A stretch of 64,000 nucleotides of DNA, from NCBI GenBank assembly GCA_023458095.1, contig JAEXAS010000002.1:62001-126000 (forward strand), read 5' to 3'. The number at the start of each line of letters is the position of its first letter. Position 1 is the stretch's first letter. A model generated the notes under the pieces. The model was not told where the DNA came from. It was given only the letters and a program-made list of their open reading frames with translations, and made no database searches. Source of the DNA: Actinomycetes bacterium. GTDB lineage: Bacteria; Actinomycetota; Actinomycetes; Propionibacteriales; Propionibacteriaceae. Position numbers and translations under genes: made by a program. Shown here piece after piece: positions 1-9,374 of the stretch.

Positions 1-749
1 GGACGTGCGTAGAGCTCATTGACCCTAGCCGTCTCCACCATTCGACCGGCGTACATCACTGCTATCCGTTCAGCAACATCGGCCACCACACCCAGGTCGT
101 GGGTGATCAGGATCAAACCCATACCCGAAGCATCCTGGAGTTCTTTCAACAAGTTCATGATCTGTGCCTGAACAGTGACGTCCAAAGCGGTGGTCGGTTC
201 ATCGGCGATCAACACCACCGGGTCCAGGGCGATTGCCATCGCAATCATGATCCGCTGACGCATCCCACCGGAGAACTGGTGGGGGTAGGCGCGCACCCGC
301 TCTTTCGCAGCCGGGATATGCACCCGCTCCATCAACTCGATGGCCTTGGCCTCGGCATCAGAACGGTTCATCCCGCGATGTTTTCGGAACATCTCAGCGA
401 TCTGCCAGCCGACCGGGAAGACCGGGTTCAGCGCACTGAGAGCATCCTGGAAGATCATCGAGATCCCCGGCCCGCGCACCTTCTGGCGTTCCTTGTCGGG
501 CAGCGTGAGCAGGTCCGTTCCCCGAAATCGAATCTCGCCACCAGTGATGAATCCCGGTGGACTTTCCAGGATCCCCATCACCGCCTGCGCCGTTACTGAC
601 TTCCCGGAGCCCGACTCACCCAAGATCGCGAGCGTCTCACCACCACTGAGATCGAACGACACTCCATTGATCGCATGCGCCACACCGTCGCGCATGCGGA
701 ACTCGACCGTGAGGTCTACAACTTCGAGCAGTTTGCCGGATTCGGTCAT
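1..749 (-). CDS. Peptide-type ABC transporter ATP-binding protein (Dpp/OppD-like), partial
   Basis: Cytoplasmic ATPase of a di/oligopeptide-type importer, cut by the left window edge, so only the first 249 residues are visible. Walker A GESGSGKS (44-51), signature SGGMRQR (160-166), Walker B VVLIADE (178-184) and the switch His (about 217) are intact, so the visible part looks functional. ATG at 749 is chosen because an AAGCTGAGG-like SD lies about 8 nt upstream; in-frame GTGs at 752 and 758 are alternatives, the latter giving a GTGA overlap with the permease stop. It follows two permeases and a binding lipoprotein on the same strand. The C-terminal oligopeptide-transporter extension and any second ATPase lie outside the window. 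Substrate is inferred from family only. Confidence 0.92.
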   Translation of the reverse strand, partial: MTESGKLLEVVDLTVEFRMRDGVAHAINGVSFDLSGGETLAILGESGSGKSVTAQAVMGILESPPGFITGGEIRFRGTDLLTLPDKERQKVRGPGISMIFQDALSALNPVFPVGWQIAEMFRKHRGMNRSDAEAKAIELMERVHIPAAKERVRAYPHQFSGGMRQRIMIAMAIALDPVVLIADEPTTALDVTVQAQIMNLLKELQDASGMGLILITHDLGVVADVAERIAVMYAGRMVETARVNELYAR

Positions 750-754
750 CACCG

Positions 755-1669
755 TCACCTCAGCTTCGGGTCCAGGGCATCACGAAGCGCATCGCCCAAC
801 ATGATGAAGGCGAGCACGGTGATCGAGAGGAATAGCGATGGGAACAACAACATGTGCGGAGCGGATCGAACCAGGCCTAGAGCAGACGCATTAGAGATGT
901 CGATGCCCCAGGAAACTGCCGGCGGCCGCAGCCCAATCCCGAGGAACGCGAGGGTGGCCTCGATCGCAATGAAGGTGCCCAGGTTGATGGTCGACACCAC
1001 AATGATCGGCGCGATGGAGTTGGGCAGGATGTGGGTGAAGACCAATCGCGGGGAGCTAGCACCCAGCGCTTTGGCCGCGTTTACGTAGTCGTTGGGCTTG
1101 ACCTGAAGCACGCTGGACCGCATCAAACGGGCGATAGATGGCCAACCGAACAGGACGATGACCGCCACGACCTGAAGGATCTGCACGAAAAAGGGCGTGT
1201 CCAACTTCGGCGGGAAAATGTAAAGGAACAGAATGCCCGCCAATAGCAGTGGGATGGCGAAGAACACCTCACCGATGCGGGACAACACCGAGTCTGACCA
1301 GCCCCCGTTAAATCCGGAGAACAGCCCCACGAGCCCACCCAGAAGCACCGTCCCGATCGTGGCCAACAGACCGACGCTAATGGACGCCCTGGCACCGTAA
1401 ATCGTTCGAGCGTAGACGTCGTAGCCCTGGGCGGTGGTCCCGAAAATGTGCTCCGGAGACGGTGGCTTCCGGGCCACTGAAAGGTCGCCATATGTCGGAT
1501 CGACGCTGGTGAACCACTGAGGGAAGATCGACATGATCAGCAAGATCAGGATCAGTGAAGCGGAGATCCAGAACAGAGGGTTGCGACGGAGTTCACGCCA
1601 GACGTCGGACCACAGTGACCCTTCCCTACGCTCCACCGCATCAGCAGGCATCGGTGTGGGCTCAGTCAT
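755..1669 (-). CDS. Peptide-type ABC transporter permease (DppC/OppC-like)
   Basis: Inner-membrane permease of the peptide importer, 304 aa, normal length for the family. An N-terminal membrane segment (about 33-55) precedes the periplasmic-type loop and the BPD_transp_1 core. The ATPase-docking EAA loop is visible as AAKALGASSPRLVFTHILPN at 198-217. The start overlaps the end of the upstream permease by 8 nt, and the ATPase gene starts a few bases after its stop, so the four genes are almost certainly one operon reading leftward. Substrate cannot be told from the permease. Confidence 0.93.
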   Translation of the reverse strand: MTEPTPMPADAVERREGSLWSDVWRELRRNPLFWISASLILILLIMSIFPQWFTSVDPTYGDLSVARKPPSPEHIFGTTAQGYDVYARTIYGARASISVGLLATIGTVLLGGLVGLFSGFNGGWSDSVLSRIGEVFFAIPLLLAGILFLYIFPPKLDTPFFVQILQVVAVIVLFGWPSIARLMRSSVLQVKPNDYVNAAKALGASSPRLVFTHILPNSIAPIIVVSTINLGTFIAIEATLAFLGIGLRPPAVSWGIDISNASALGLVRSAPHMLLFPSLFLSITVLAFIMLGDALRDALDPKLR

Positions 1670-2582
1670 GGCTGATCCTCGGGTCGAGGACTCCGTAGAG
1701 CAGATCCACGACGAGATTGGCTAGGAGGTAGACCAGCACCAAGAAGGTGAGGGTGCCGACGACAATCGTTCCATCCTTCTCCGAGATACCGCGAAATAGA
1801 TAGCCCCCCACTCCGTTGATGTTGAAGATGCGTTCGGTAACGATCGCACCACCCATCAGCGCACCGAGGTCGTAGCCGATATAGGTGACCACAGGGATCA
1901 GCGAGTTGCGCAGAGTGTGCACCCCGACGACCCTGGACGGCGCCAGCCCCTTCGCACGGGCGGTACGGACATAGTCAGCGCTCAGGTTCTCCACCAGGGT
2001 CCCCCGCATCAGTCGCGAAATGTATGCGACAGAGAGCGACCCAAGCACCAATCCGGGCAACAGCAACTCACTCCAGGTACCGTTGCTTGCCGTTACCGGG
2101 AACCAACCCAGCCGCACACCGAACACCATCTGAGCAAGGCTGCCGATTACGAAGACTGGGATCGAGATGACCACAAGACTGGACAGAGTGACCAGATGAT
2201 CAACGAATCGGCCCCGACGAATCCCTGCCAGGATTCCGGCCGATATACCTACCACAGCTTCGAACGCCAAGGCGATCAGCGCAAGCTTGATGGTCACGGG
2301 CCAGCGTTCAGCCAGTGACGCCGCCACCGACGCCCCGTTAAAGGTGGTGCCCAGATCCCCCTGCAACAGGCGACCCAGATATAGGCCGTACTGAACGATC
2401 AGGGGTTGGTCCAAGTGGTATTCGGCACGAAAGTGCGCGACGTACGCGGGCGGACATGCTCGCTCACCACACCGCCCGACTGACGGGTCCCCGATTGCGA
2501 ACACCATCGTGAAGATGATGAATGTCGCGCCAAGGAGCACCGGGATCATCTGCAGCAGTCGCCGCAGAACATATGTACTCAA
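1662..2582 (-). CDS. Peptide-type ABC transporter permease (DppB/OppB-like)
   Basis: First permease of the importer, 306 aa from the chosen start. It opens with the typical B-subunit N-terminus (STYVLRRLLQMIPVLLGATF), a membrane helix, followed by a long extracytoplasmic loop and the BPD_transp_1 core; the EAA-type loop reads RTARAKGLAPSRVVGVHTLR. TTG at 2582 is preferred over ATG at 2627: a GGAGG SD sits 6 nt upstream of TTG, the protein then begins with the family N-terminus, and the ATG at 2627 lies inside the loop of a strong hairpin. It follows the binding-protein gene by about 70 nt. Confidence 0.9.
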   Translation of the reverse strand: MSTYVLRRLLQMIPVLLGATFIIFTMVFAIGDPSVGRCGERACPPAYVAHFRAEYHLDQPLIVQYGLYLGRLLQGDLGTTFNGASVAASLAERWPVTIKLALIALAFEAVVGISAGILAGIRRGRFVDHLVTLSSLVVISIPVFVIGSLAQMVFGVRLGWFPVTASNGTWSELLLPGLVLGSLSVAYISRLMRGTLVENLSADYVRTARAKGLAPSRVVGVHTLRNSLIPVVTYIGYDLGALMGGAIVTERIFNINGVGGYLFRGISEKDGTIVVGTLTFLVLVYLLANLVVDLLYGVLDPRISHD

Positions 2583-2604
2583 TTCCGCCCTCCAACGCAC
2601 GGTC

Positions 2605-2643
2605 ACACGCGGTCGGCCCGGCATCACCGAGCCGACCGCGTGT
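2605..2643 (-). promoter_or_regulatory. Intercistronic hairpin between binding protein and permease genes
   Basis: Perfect 13-bp inverted repeat, arms 2605-2617 and 2631-2643 with a 13-nt loop, placed directly after the binding-lipoprotein stop and before the permease SD. There is no T-run, so it is not a classic intrinsic terminator. Such hairpins after binding-protein genes are known to stabilise the upstream transcript or attenuate read-through so that more binding protein than permease is made; that role here is inferred. Confidence 0.7.
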
Positions 2644-2650
2644 CCTCAGG

Positions 2651-4285
2651 CTACTTCAGCTTTGCCGTCAGCAAGTCCGGAGTACCGAAAGGCGTGATCT
2701 TGACGGTGTCCATCCGGTCGGACCAGCCGATGGTGGTCCGAGAGAAGGTCAACGGCGCCGTTGGGAAGTCGGCCGCCAGGAGGCGCTCCGCCTCCTGATA
2801 CTTGGCATTCTGGGCGTTCGCATCCGTCAGCCCCGCAGCCTCGGTCAGCAGCTTCTCAAACTTCGGATTGTCGTACTTCGACCAGTTTGACTCAGCACCC
2901 TTGGAGTAGATCGGGGTGAGGAAGTTCTCGATGGACGGGTAGTCCATCTGCCATCCCGAACGGAAGATGCCTTTGTACTGACCGCTGTCGATGCCCTTCT
3001 GGAAGGTGTCGAAGTCGACTGCCGGATTGAAGACGGCGTCCATCCCCAGGTTGTTCTTCAACTGGTTCACGATCGCTTCTCCGACAGCCTGATTGGCGAC
3101 GGCTTCCTTGACGTTGGTGGTGTAGGTGAAGGTTCCCTTGTACCCACCGGCCTTCTTGTAGAGAGCCTTGGCAGCTGTCGGGTTGAAGACACAGGCATCA
3201 CCGCAGACACCGGGCACAGCACCGTCCACAGCCGGGGAGACCCAGCTGTCGGCCGGGATTGCTGAACCGGCGAGCACCTGGTCGGCGATCGCCTTGCGAT
3301 CGATGGCCATGGAGATCGCCTTGCGCAGGTCCACATTGTTCTTCAGCTGTTCATCAACTGGGGAGAACGTGAACCACCGCAGACCGCCCGTGGCGGCATC
3401 CCCGTTCCGATTAGGAAGGTCATTTTGGTACTGGTTGTCGACGAGCTGATCGCTGGGAATCTGGTCGAGGATGTCCAGGTTGTTGGCCACGAGATCGGCA
3501 TAGGCCGCACCCTGGTCGGTGTAGATCTTGAAGGTGATCTTGTCGACGTGGCCAGCATTCTTGCCCGAGTAGTCAGCGAACTTCTCCAACACCATCTGGG
3601 TGTCGGTGATCGAGGTGAGCTTGTAGGGACCAGCGCCGATCGGAGCCGCCTCGAAGGCTTTGGGATCAGCGAAGAAGGAGTCCGGCATCGGCGCGAATGC
3701 GGAGTAGCCCAGCCGAATCTGTAGATTCGCAACCTTGTCCGACGCCTTGACTGTGAACGTGTAATCGTCCACCACAGCCAGCCCACTCATGGTCTGACTG
3801 GCCGCAGGCTTCTTAGCGCAGTCAGGGTTGCCAGCCGCCGTCGTTCCGCACTGGACAGAGTCATAGCCCTCGATGAAGGACATGAAGTAGGAACCCGCTT
3901 GGCCGTTCTTGCCAGCAGCAGTGTAGTTCCAGGCATCGACGAAATTCTTCGCCTTGACCTCAGTGCCGTCCTGGAACTTGTAGCCCGGGTTCAAGGTGAT
4001 GGTGTAGGTGATGTTGTCCTTGGTCTCAATCGACTTGGCGACATCGAGTTCCGGTGCCGCGGTTTCGGAGTTGTAGTGGACCAGCTTCGCGGTGAAGATG
4101 TCGACCACGTTGCCACCGCAGACCTCCGACGTATTGCCTGGGACCAGTGCATTCTTCGGGGTGCAGCCGTTGATGGTGATGGCGCTTCCAGCACCTCCGC
4201 CGGTTGAACCGCCACACGCGGTCAGGACCAGACCAAGCACGGTGATGACCGATGCTGCAGCAACGGCTCGATACTTGACTCTCAT
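2651..4285 (-). CDS. Peptide-type ABC transporter substrate-binding lipoprotein (SBP_bac_5)
   Basis: Exported ligand-binding subunit of the importer, 544 aa, usual for the DppA/OppA family. Signal peptide with lipobox LTAC (lipidated Cys24) followed by a Gly/Ser linker. The body has family 5 features: AKSIETKDNITYTITLNPGYKFQDGTEVKA-type opening strands (about 83-115) and the late VDLRKAISMAIDRKAIADQVL segment. ATG at 4285 has a GAGGAGG SD 6-7 nt upstream. It is first in the operon, the usual place. Substrate could be peptide or another solute of this broad family. Confidence 0.93.
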   Translation of the reverse strand: MRVKYRAVAAASVITVLGLVLTACGGSTGGGAGSAITINGCTPKNALVPGNTSEVCGGNVVDIFTAKLVHYNSETAAPELDVAKSIETKDNITYTITLNPGYKFQDGTEVKAKNFVDAWNYTAAGKNGQAGSYFMSFIEGYDSVQCGTTAAGNPDCAKKPAASQTMSGLAVVDDYTFTVKASDKVANLQIRLGYSAFAPMPDSFFADPKAFEAAPIGAGPYKLTSITDTQMVLEKFADYSGKNAGHVDKITFKIYTDQGAAYADLVANNLDILDQIPSDQLVDNQYQNDLPNRNGDAATGGLRWFTFSPVDEQLKNNVDLRKAISMAIDRKAIADQVLAGSAIPADSWVSPAVDGAVPGVCGDACVFNPTAAKALYKKAGGYKGTFTYTTNVKEAVANQAVGEAIVNQLKNNLGMDAVFNPAVDFDTFQKGIDSGQYKGIFRSGWQMDYPSIENFLTPIYSKGAESNWSKYDNPKFEKLLTEAAGLTDANAQNAKYQEAERLLAADFPTAPLTFSRTTIGWSDRMDTVKITPFGTPDLLTAKLK

Positions 4286-4610
4286 TGAACCTCCTCGTTT
4301 CGCCTATGCCCATCGGTGGGCACCGGTGCATACCGCGGGAGTTAGCGGCACGAGCCTTAAGTATCCCCAATCACCTCCCAACGGAAGTGGTTTGGACCGA
4401 GCCGGAACAAATTGTGACTGGATGGTTATGTTGCATGCGAAATCGCTGCACGCTCGAGCAACCTGGGCGCTCGAGCGTGAGAATTTGTGCACCCCCACCT
4501 CTCATGGAAGATCCGCATGGGCAGTTTGGCGACAGTCTCCTGGGTGGTGAGTGCCCGGGGTCGACTGCAGCTGCCATAACTTGGACCGACGCAGGGTTGA
4601 CCTGTTTCGA
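4286..4610. other. Intergenic region upstream of the peptide ABC operon
   Basis: No supported gene. It separates the nnr stop from the binding-protein start on the same strand and should hold the promoter of the ABC operon. The only clear structure is an 11-bp inverted repeat, listed separately. I could not place a convincing -35/-10 pair. Confidence 0.6.
4449..4479. promoter_or_regulatory. Inverted repeat, possible operator or nnr terminator
   Basis: Perfect 11-bp arms, 4449-4459 and 4469-4479 (CACGCTCGAGC and its complement), 9-nt spacer. It lies about 165 nt upstream of the ABC lipoprotein start and about 130 nt downstream of the nnr stop. No T-run follows on either strand, so an operator for the ABC operon is as likely as a terminator for nnr. 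Confidence 0.45.
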
Positions 4611-6020
4611 CTACCTCGCAAGGAGTTCGGCGAGCCCCGCGACCAGCTCCTGTGGCGGCACCGGTCCCGGCCGTTGCGTGGCCAGCATCGCCTGGATCGA
4701 CGCGGCGGCCAGCGCAGCTGAGCGAGCGTCCAGCCCGGCGGCCAGCAGGGCCCCGGCAATACCCGCTAGGACATCCCCCGACCCGGCCTGCGCGGTCCAA
4801 GCAGGTCCCGGCACAGCCAGCTCCACCACGTCCCGGCCCGGCACCGCAAGATACTGAGTGGCGCCCTTCAGCAGCACCACGCAGCCGGTCTCCTCCGAGG
4901 CCCGGCGCACGGCGGCGATCGGATCGGCCATGACCTCGGCGCGCTCGATCCGGAGCAGGTAGGCCAGTTCGCCGGCATGCGGAGTCAGCAGAACCTGGGC
5001 GTGGCCACGCTCGGGCACCAGGCGCAACGCATCGGCATCGATCACCAAGGGCTGCCCAGCGGCAACCGACTCGGCGACCAAGCTCCCCCGCGGAGCGTCG
5101 CCCCACCCTGATCCGAGGACCAACGACTGAACCCGCCCAGCGGCGGTGACGACATTCGGAAAACGATCGGTCACCCGGGTAGCCACCGACGACGGCCCCA
5201 GGTAGCGGATCATCCCAGCGCCGGCGTGACTCGCTCCAGCCGCCCCCAGGACCGCCGCACCGGGGTAGTCGGCCGACCCCGTGTTCAGCCCGACAACGCC
5301 GCGGGAGTACTTGTCGCTGCGGGCATCGGGCACGGGCAGGCAATCCCACACATCCTGTGGGGTCCACTGCCTCACCGCGGGCTCGTCGAACTCCAGGCCG
5401 ATATCGACCAGCTCGATCTTGCCGCAGGCAGACCTGGCCGGCTCCATGAGCTGGCACAACTTGAGCCCGCCGAAGGTCACCGTGAGATCGGCGACCACGT
5501 GCGGCGCATCGGTGAAGGGCGGTTCCGGCGCCAACCCGGACGGCAGGTCCACCGCCACCACCGGGACTCGATCCCGGGTGCAGGCAGCGGCGAAGTCGGC
5601 GACCTCGTCGCTCAGGCCGGGCCGGGACCCGATTCCAGCCACGCCGTCGATGACGGCGTCGACCCGTCCCAGCAGCGCACGAGCCGCTGCCGCGTCGACC
5701 TCGCGTCCCCCGGCAGCCATGAGGGCAGCCCATCCGGCGTCGTGGGCCGTTGGCCCGACGCGCCAGGCCAGCACCGCCACGCCGCGCCGCGCCAGTCGGA
5801 CTCCGGCGTAGAGAGCATCGCCGCCGTTATTGCCCGAGCCGAGCAGCAACAAGACCCGCGCCCCGTAGCAGCGTTGCCGCCGCGTCCAGGACGGCAGCCG
5901 GCGAAGCACCGCTGTGGCCAGCCCGGCCGCAGCCCGCTGCATGAGCACCGCTGCGCCCACCTCGTCGATGGCCCGCTGCTCGGCGGCCCGGACCTGTGCG
6001 ACGCGGTAGCCGAGGATCAC
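4611..6020 (-). CDS. nnr: Bifunctional NAD(P)HX epimerase / ADP-dependent NAD(P)HX dehydratase
   Basis: Repairs hydrated NADH/NADPH: the N-terminal YjeF_N domain epimerises NAD(P)HX and the C-terminal ribokinase-like domain dehydrates S-NAD(P)HX using ADP. 469 aa, right for the fused form. The epimerase signature LLGSGNNGGDALYAG is visible near residues 60-75, and the dehydratase nucleotide/catalytic motif GSGDVLAGIAGALLAAG lies near the C-terminus. GTG at 6020 is chosen because it gives a GTGA overlap with the acpS stop and protein homology starts there; an upstream ATG at 6179 would only add sequence antisense in character to family members. Translationally coupled to acpS. Confidence 0.93.
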   Translation of the reverse strand: MILGYRVAQVRAAEQRAIDEVGAAVLMQRAAAGLATAVLRRLPSWTRRQRCYGARVLLLLGSGNNGGDALYAGVRLARRGVAVLAWRVGPTAHDAGWAALMAAGGREVDAAAARALLGRVDAVIDGVAGIGSRPGLSDEVADFAAACTRDRVPVVAVDLPSGLAPEPPFTDAPHVVADLTVTFGGLKLCQLMEPARSACGKIELVDIGLEFDEPAVRQWTPQDVWDCLPVPDARSDKYSRGVVGLNTGSADYPGAAVLGAAGASHAGAGMIRYLGPSSVATRVTDRFPNVVTAAGRVQSLVLGSGWGDAPRGSLVAESVAAGQPLVIDADALRLVPERGHAQVLLTPHAGELAYLLRIERAEVMADPIAAVRRASEETGCVVLLKGATQYLAVPGRDVVELAVPGPAWTAQAGSGDVLAGIAGALLAAGLDARSAALAAASIQAMLATQRPGPVPPQELVAGLAELLAR

Positions 6021-6364
6021 GACTCGCAGACCACCATGGCCGCTGCGACGCCGGCGTCGTGGGTGATGGACAAGAAGACCTGTTTGACGCCGAGTTCGGC
6101 CAAACGCTCTGCAACCGTGCCATGGAACACGAAGTAGGGCTGGCCGGATTCCTCGGCGAGCACTTCCACATCGGTCCACACCAGGCCGCGCGGCGCGCCG
6201 ACGGCTTTGGCCAGGGCCTCCTTGGCTGCAAATCTGCCCGCCAGACGTTCGGTGGGGGCAGTGCGCTCAGCCTCGGCGAACAGCCGTTCGGCCACCCCGG
6301 GACGCTCAATGGCTCGGGAGAACCGAAAGACCTCGGTGATGTCCAGCCCAATGCCCACGATCAT
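6017..6364 (-). CDS. acpS: Holo-[acyl-carrier-protein] synthase
   Basis: Transfers 4'-phosphopantetheine from CoA to the ACP serine; cytoplasmic, 115 aa, normal for AcpS. The N-terminus MIVGIGLDITEV carries the Mg-binding Asp8, and RFAAKEALAKAVG carries the conserved Glu/Lys motif. ATG at 6364 starts exactly at the family N-terminus, 20 nt after the glmS stop, so the longer reading from 6433 is rejected. Sits between glmS and nnr in one apparent operon. Confidence 0.95.
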   Translation of the reverse strand: MIVGIGLDITEVFRFSRAIERPGVAERLFAEAERTAPTERLAGRFAAKEALAKAVGAPRGLVWTDVEVLAEESGQPYFVFHGTVAERLAELGVKQVFLSITHDAGVAAAMVVCES

Positions 6365-6383
6365 GTCAACACCCCGCTGCGCG

Positions 6384-8225
6384 TCACTCCACCGTGACGC
6401 TCTTGGCCAGATTACGGGGTTGGTCGACGTCAAAGCCCTTCAACGTGGCCAATTCGCAGGCAAACATCTGCAACGGCACGGTGGCAACCAGCGGCTGCAG
6501 CAGGGTGGAGACCTTGGGCAGTGGGAACAAGATGTCGGCGTAGGGCTCCACTTCAACATCGCCTTCCTCGGCCAGCACGATGGTCAACGCTCCCCGGGCG
6601 CGCACCTCTTGAATGTTGGAGACCACCTTGTCGTGCAACTGGTCGCGGCCCTGCGGCGGCACCACCACGAAGATCGGCAGCCGCTGCTCCACCAAAGCGA
6701 TCGGTCCATGCTTGAGCTCGCCGGCCGGGAATCCTTCGGCGTGCAGATAGGCCAGCTCCTTCAGCTTCAGGGCGCCTTCCAGAGCCACCGGGTAGCCCAC
6801 ATGGCGACCCAGGAAGAGAACCGAGCGGGTGTCGACGAATTGAGCGGCGACCTCCTTGATCTGATCGATCCGGTCCAGGACCTCTTGGATCAGCGGCGGG
6901 GTGGCAGCCAGTTCGTTCATCACATTGTGGATCTCGTCGTCGAACATGGTGCCGCGCACCTGCGCCAGATACAGACCCAAGAGATAACAGGCCGCAACCT
7001 GGGTGAGGAAGCCCTTGGTCGAGGCCACTCCGATCTCAGGCCCGGCATGGGTGTAGATCACCGCGTCGGACTCGCGCGGAATGGTGGCACCGTTGGTGTT
7101 GCAGATGGCGATCACCTTCGCCTTCTGCTCGCGCGCGTGCCGAATCGCCATCAAAGTGTCGGCGGTTTCACCGGATTGGCTGATCGTGACGACCAAGGTG
7201 GTGCGACTGATGATCGGGTCGCGGTAGCGGAACTCGCTGGCAATCTCGACTTCGCAGGGCACCCGGGTCCAGTGTTCGATCGCATACTTGGCGACCAGCC
7301 CGGCGTAGTAGGCGGTGCCGCAGGCGACGATGATGATCTTGTCCACTGAGCGCAGTTCGGTCTCGGGGATGCGCAACTCGTCCAAGGTCAACGCGCCCTC
7401 GGCGGTGTAGCGGCCCAGCAGGGTGTCGGCCACCGCTTTGGGTTGTTCGTAGATCTCCTTGCGCATGAACCAGTCGAAGCCGCCCTTTTCCGCCGCCGAG
7501 AGATCCCAGGTGACCTCGAAGGGGTGGGTCTCGGCGGGCGCGCCGTTGAAGTCGGTGACGGTGATGCTGTCGGCGGTGACGTCGACCACCTGGTCTTGAC
7601 CCAGTTCGATGGCCGAACGAGTGAACTCGATGAACGCCGCCACATCGGAGGCGACGAAGTTCTCGCCCTGTCCGACGCCGACCACCAGCGGGGAGTTGCG
7701 CCGGGCGGCGACCAGGCGTCCGGGCTGCTGGGCGTCCAGGGCGACCAGGGTGAAGGCTCCGTCCAAGCGGCGGCACACCGCCCGCAGCCCATCAGCGAGA
7801 TCAGCCCCGGCGGCCAACTCCACGCCGAGCAACTGGGCAGCCACCTCGGTGTCGGTCTCGGAGGAGAACTCCAGACCTTGGGCCTGAAGCTCGCTGCGCA
7901 AAGCGGCGAAGTTCTCGATGATGCCGTTATGGATCAAAGCCACCCGGCCGTCAGCGGAAACATGGGGATGGGCATTGTTGTCGGTGGGTCCACCGTGGGT
8001 CGCCCAGCGGGTGTGGCCGATCGCGGTTCCGGTATCGGGCAGCGGCGCCTCCAGCAACAGGGCGTCGAGGTTGGCGATCTTGCCTGCCTTCTTGCGTACC
8101 TCGATACCGCCGTCAATCACCGCGATTCCGGCTGAGTCATAGCCTCGGTATTCCATCCGCCGTAGTCCCTCGACAACCACGGTGCGCGCCACCCGAGGAC
8201 CGACATACCCGATAATTCCACACAT
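6384..8225 (-). CDS. glmS: Glutamine--fructose-6-phosphate aminotransferase (isomerizing)
   Basis: Makes glucosamine-6-phosphate from fructose-6-phosphate and glutamine, the entry step to UDP-GlcNAc. 613 aa. Start ATG 8225 is fixed by chemistry: the catalytic Cys must be residue 2 (MCGIIGYVG), so the in-frame ATG nine nt upstream is not used. N-terminal glutaminase domain to about 220, then two SIS domains with ISQSGETADT, and the canonical C-terminus PRNLAKSVTVE. With glmM (12050-13423) and nagA (62840-63955) it covers amino-sugar synthesis and recycling. No glmS ribozyme, which is a Firmicutes feature, was seen upstream. Confidence 0.97.
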   Translation of the reverse strand: MCGIIGYVGPRVARTVVVEGLRRMEYRGYDSAGIAVIDGGIEVRKKAGKIANLDALLLEAPLPDTGTAIGHTRWATHGGPTDNNAHPHVSADGRVALIHNGIIENFAALRSELQAQGLEFSSETDTEVAAQLLGVELAAGADLADGLRAVCRRLDGAFTLVALDAQQPGRLVAARRNSPLVVGVGQGENFVASDVAAFIEFTRSAIELGQDQVVDVTADSITVTDFNGAPAETHPFEVTWDLSAAEKGGFDWFMRKEIYEQPKAVADTLLGRYTAEGALTLDELRIPETELRSVDKIIIVACGTAYYAGLVAKYAIEHWTRVPCEVEIASEFRYRDPIISRTTLVVTISQSGETADTLMAIRHAREQKAKVIAICNTNGATIPRESDAVIYTHAGPEIGVASTKGFLTQVAACYLLGLYLAQVRGTMFDDEIHNVMNELAATPPLIQEVLDRIDQIKEVAAQFVDTRSVLFLGRHVGYPVALEGALKLKELAYLHAEGFPAGELKHGPIALVEQRLPIFVVVPPQGRDQLHDKVVSNIQEVRARGALTIVLAEEGDVEVEPYADILFPLPKVSTLLQPLVATVPLQMFACELATLKGFDVDQPRNLAKSVTVE

Positions 8226-8303
8226 AGGCGTCACTGTAGTGGTCCTGGCGAGCCAGCCGAATTCGGACGGCGTATCATCCTGCGCGGAGAGAGGGAGGGC
8301 CGC

Positions 8304-9278
8304 ATGTCCGATGACGTGAGTGGCAGTGGTGCGCCCGAAGACAACCCCTTCGGCCCCTATCTGACCCTGGACCGCCAGCTGTGGGCCTCACTGGCGGAAT
8401 CACGCTCCCTCACCCTGGACGAAGAGACGCTGGACCGTCTTCGCGGCGTCGGTGACCCCACCGACATCGACGAAGTGCGTGAGGTCTACCGTCCCCTCAC
8501 CGAGCTTCTGGGGCTGTACTGCCAGCGCACCGGCGACTTGTTCTCAGCCAGCCACGAGTATCTCGGCCTGGAAGGTCGTCGCACCCCCTTCGTGATCGGT
8601 GTGGCCGGCTCGGTGGCGGTCGGCAAGTCCACCACAGCCCGACTGCTGGCCGAGCTTCTACGGCGGTTGCCGCGCCACCCCAAGGTCGATCTGGTCACCA
8701 CTGACGGCTTCCTCTATCCGAATGCCACCTTGGAGCAACTCGGTCTCCTGGAGCGGAAGGGCTATCCGGAGTCCTACGACCGCAAGCGCCTGCTCCGCTT
8801 CGTGATGGACGTCAAGTCCGGCGCCCCCCAGGTCAGCGCCCCGGTGTACTCCCACAAGATCTACGACATCGTGCCCGGCGAGACGATCACGGTGAACCAG
8901 CCCGACATCCTCATCGTCGAAGGCCTCAACGTCCTGCAGGCGCCCCGCCAGCGCAGCGACGGCACCATGGGGCTGTCGGTGAGCGACTTCTTCGACTTCT
9001 CGGTCTATGTCGACGCCGCCGATGCCGACATTCGCCAGTGGTATCTGGATCGCTTCCTCGAACTGTGGCACACCGCCTTCCGGGATCCGGAGTCCTACTT
9101 CGTCCGGTTCAGTTCGCTCAGCGAATCCGAGGCGACGCAGATGGCCCTCGACATCTGGGACTCGGTCAACGGCCCCAACCTCGACCTCAACATCCGGCCC
9201 ACCCGGGGTCGCGCCACGGCGATTCTGCGCAAAGGTCCGAACCACCAGGTGAGTTGGGTCCGCATCCGTAAGGTATGA
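8304..9278 (+). CDS. coaA: Pantothenate kinase, type I
   Basis: Phosphorylates pantothenate, first step of CoA synthesis. 324 aa, typical for bacterial CoaA. P-loop GSVAVGKST at 102-110; further family blocks DLVTTDGFLYPNATLE and SHKIYDIVPGE are intact. ATG 8304 has a GGGAGGG SD 4 nt upstream. Divergent from glmS with 78 nt between the starts. Same CoA theme as the acpS gene across the divergence. Confidence 0.96.
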   Translation: MSDDVSGSGAPEDNPFGPYLTLDRQLWASLAESRSLTLDEETLDRLRGVGDPTDIDEVREVYRPLTELLGLYCQRTGDLFSASHEYLGLEGRRTPFVIGVAGSVAVGKSTTARLLAELLRRLPRHPKVDLVTTDGFLYPNATLEQLGLLERKGYPESYDRKRLLRFVMDVKSGAPQVSAPVYSHKIYDIVPGETITVNQPDILIVEGLNVLQAPRQRSDGTMGLSVSDFFDFSVYVDAADADIRQWYLDRFLELWHTAFRDPESYFVRFSSLSESEATQMALDIWDSVNGPNLDLNIRPTRGRATAILRKGPNHQVSWVRIRKV

Positions 9279-9374
9279 GGACAGCAGTCGAGCACCTTCC
9301 CTCAACAAACATCACCCAGGTATCCTTCGCCTCGGGCCATGGTTGCCATTGCATGCCAGACCGGGGGGAAACAC

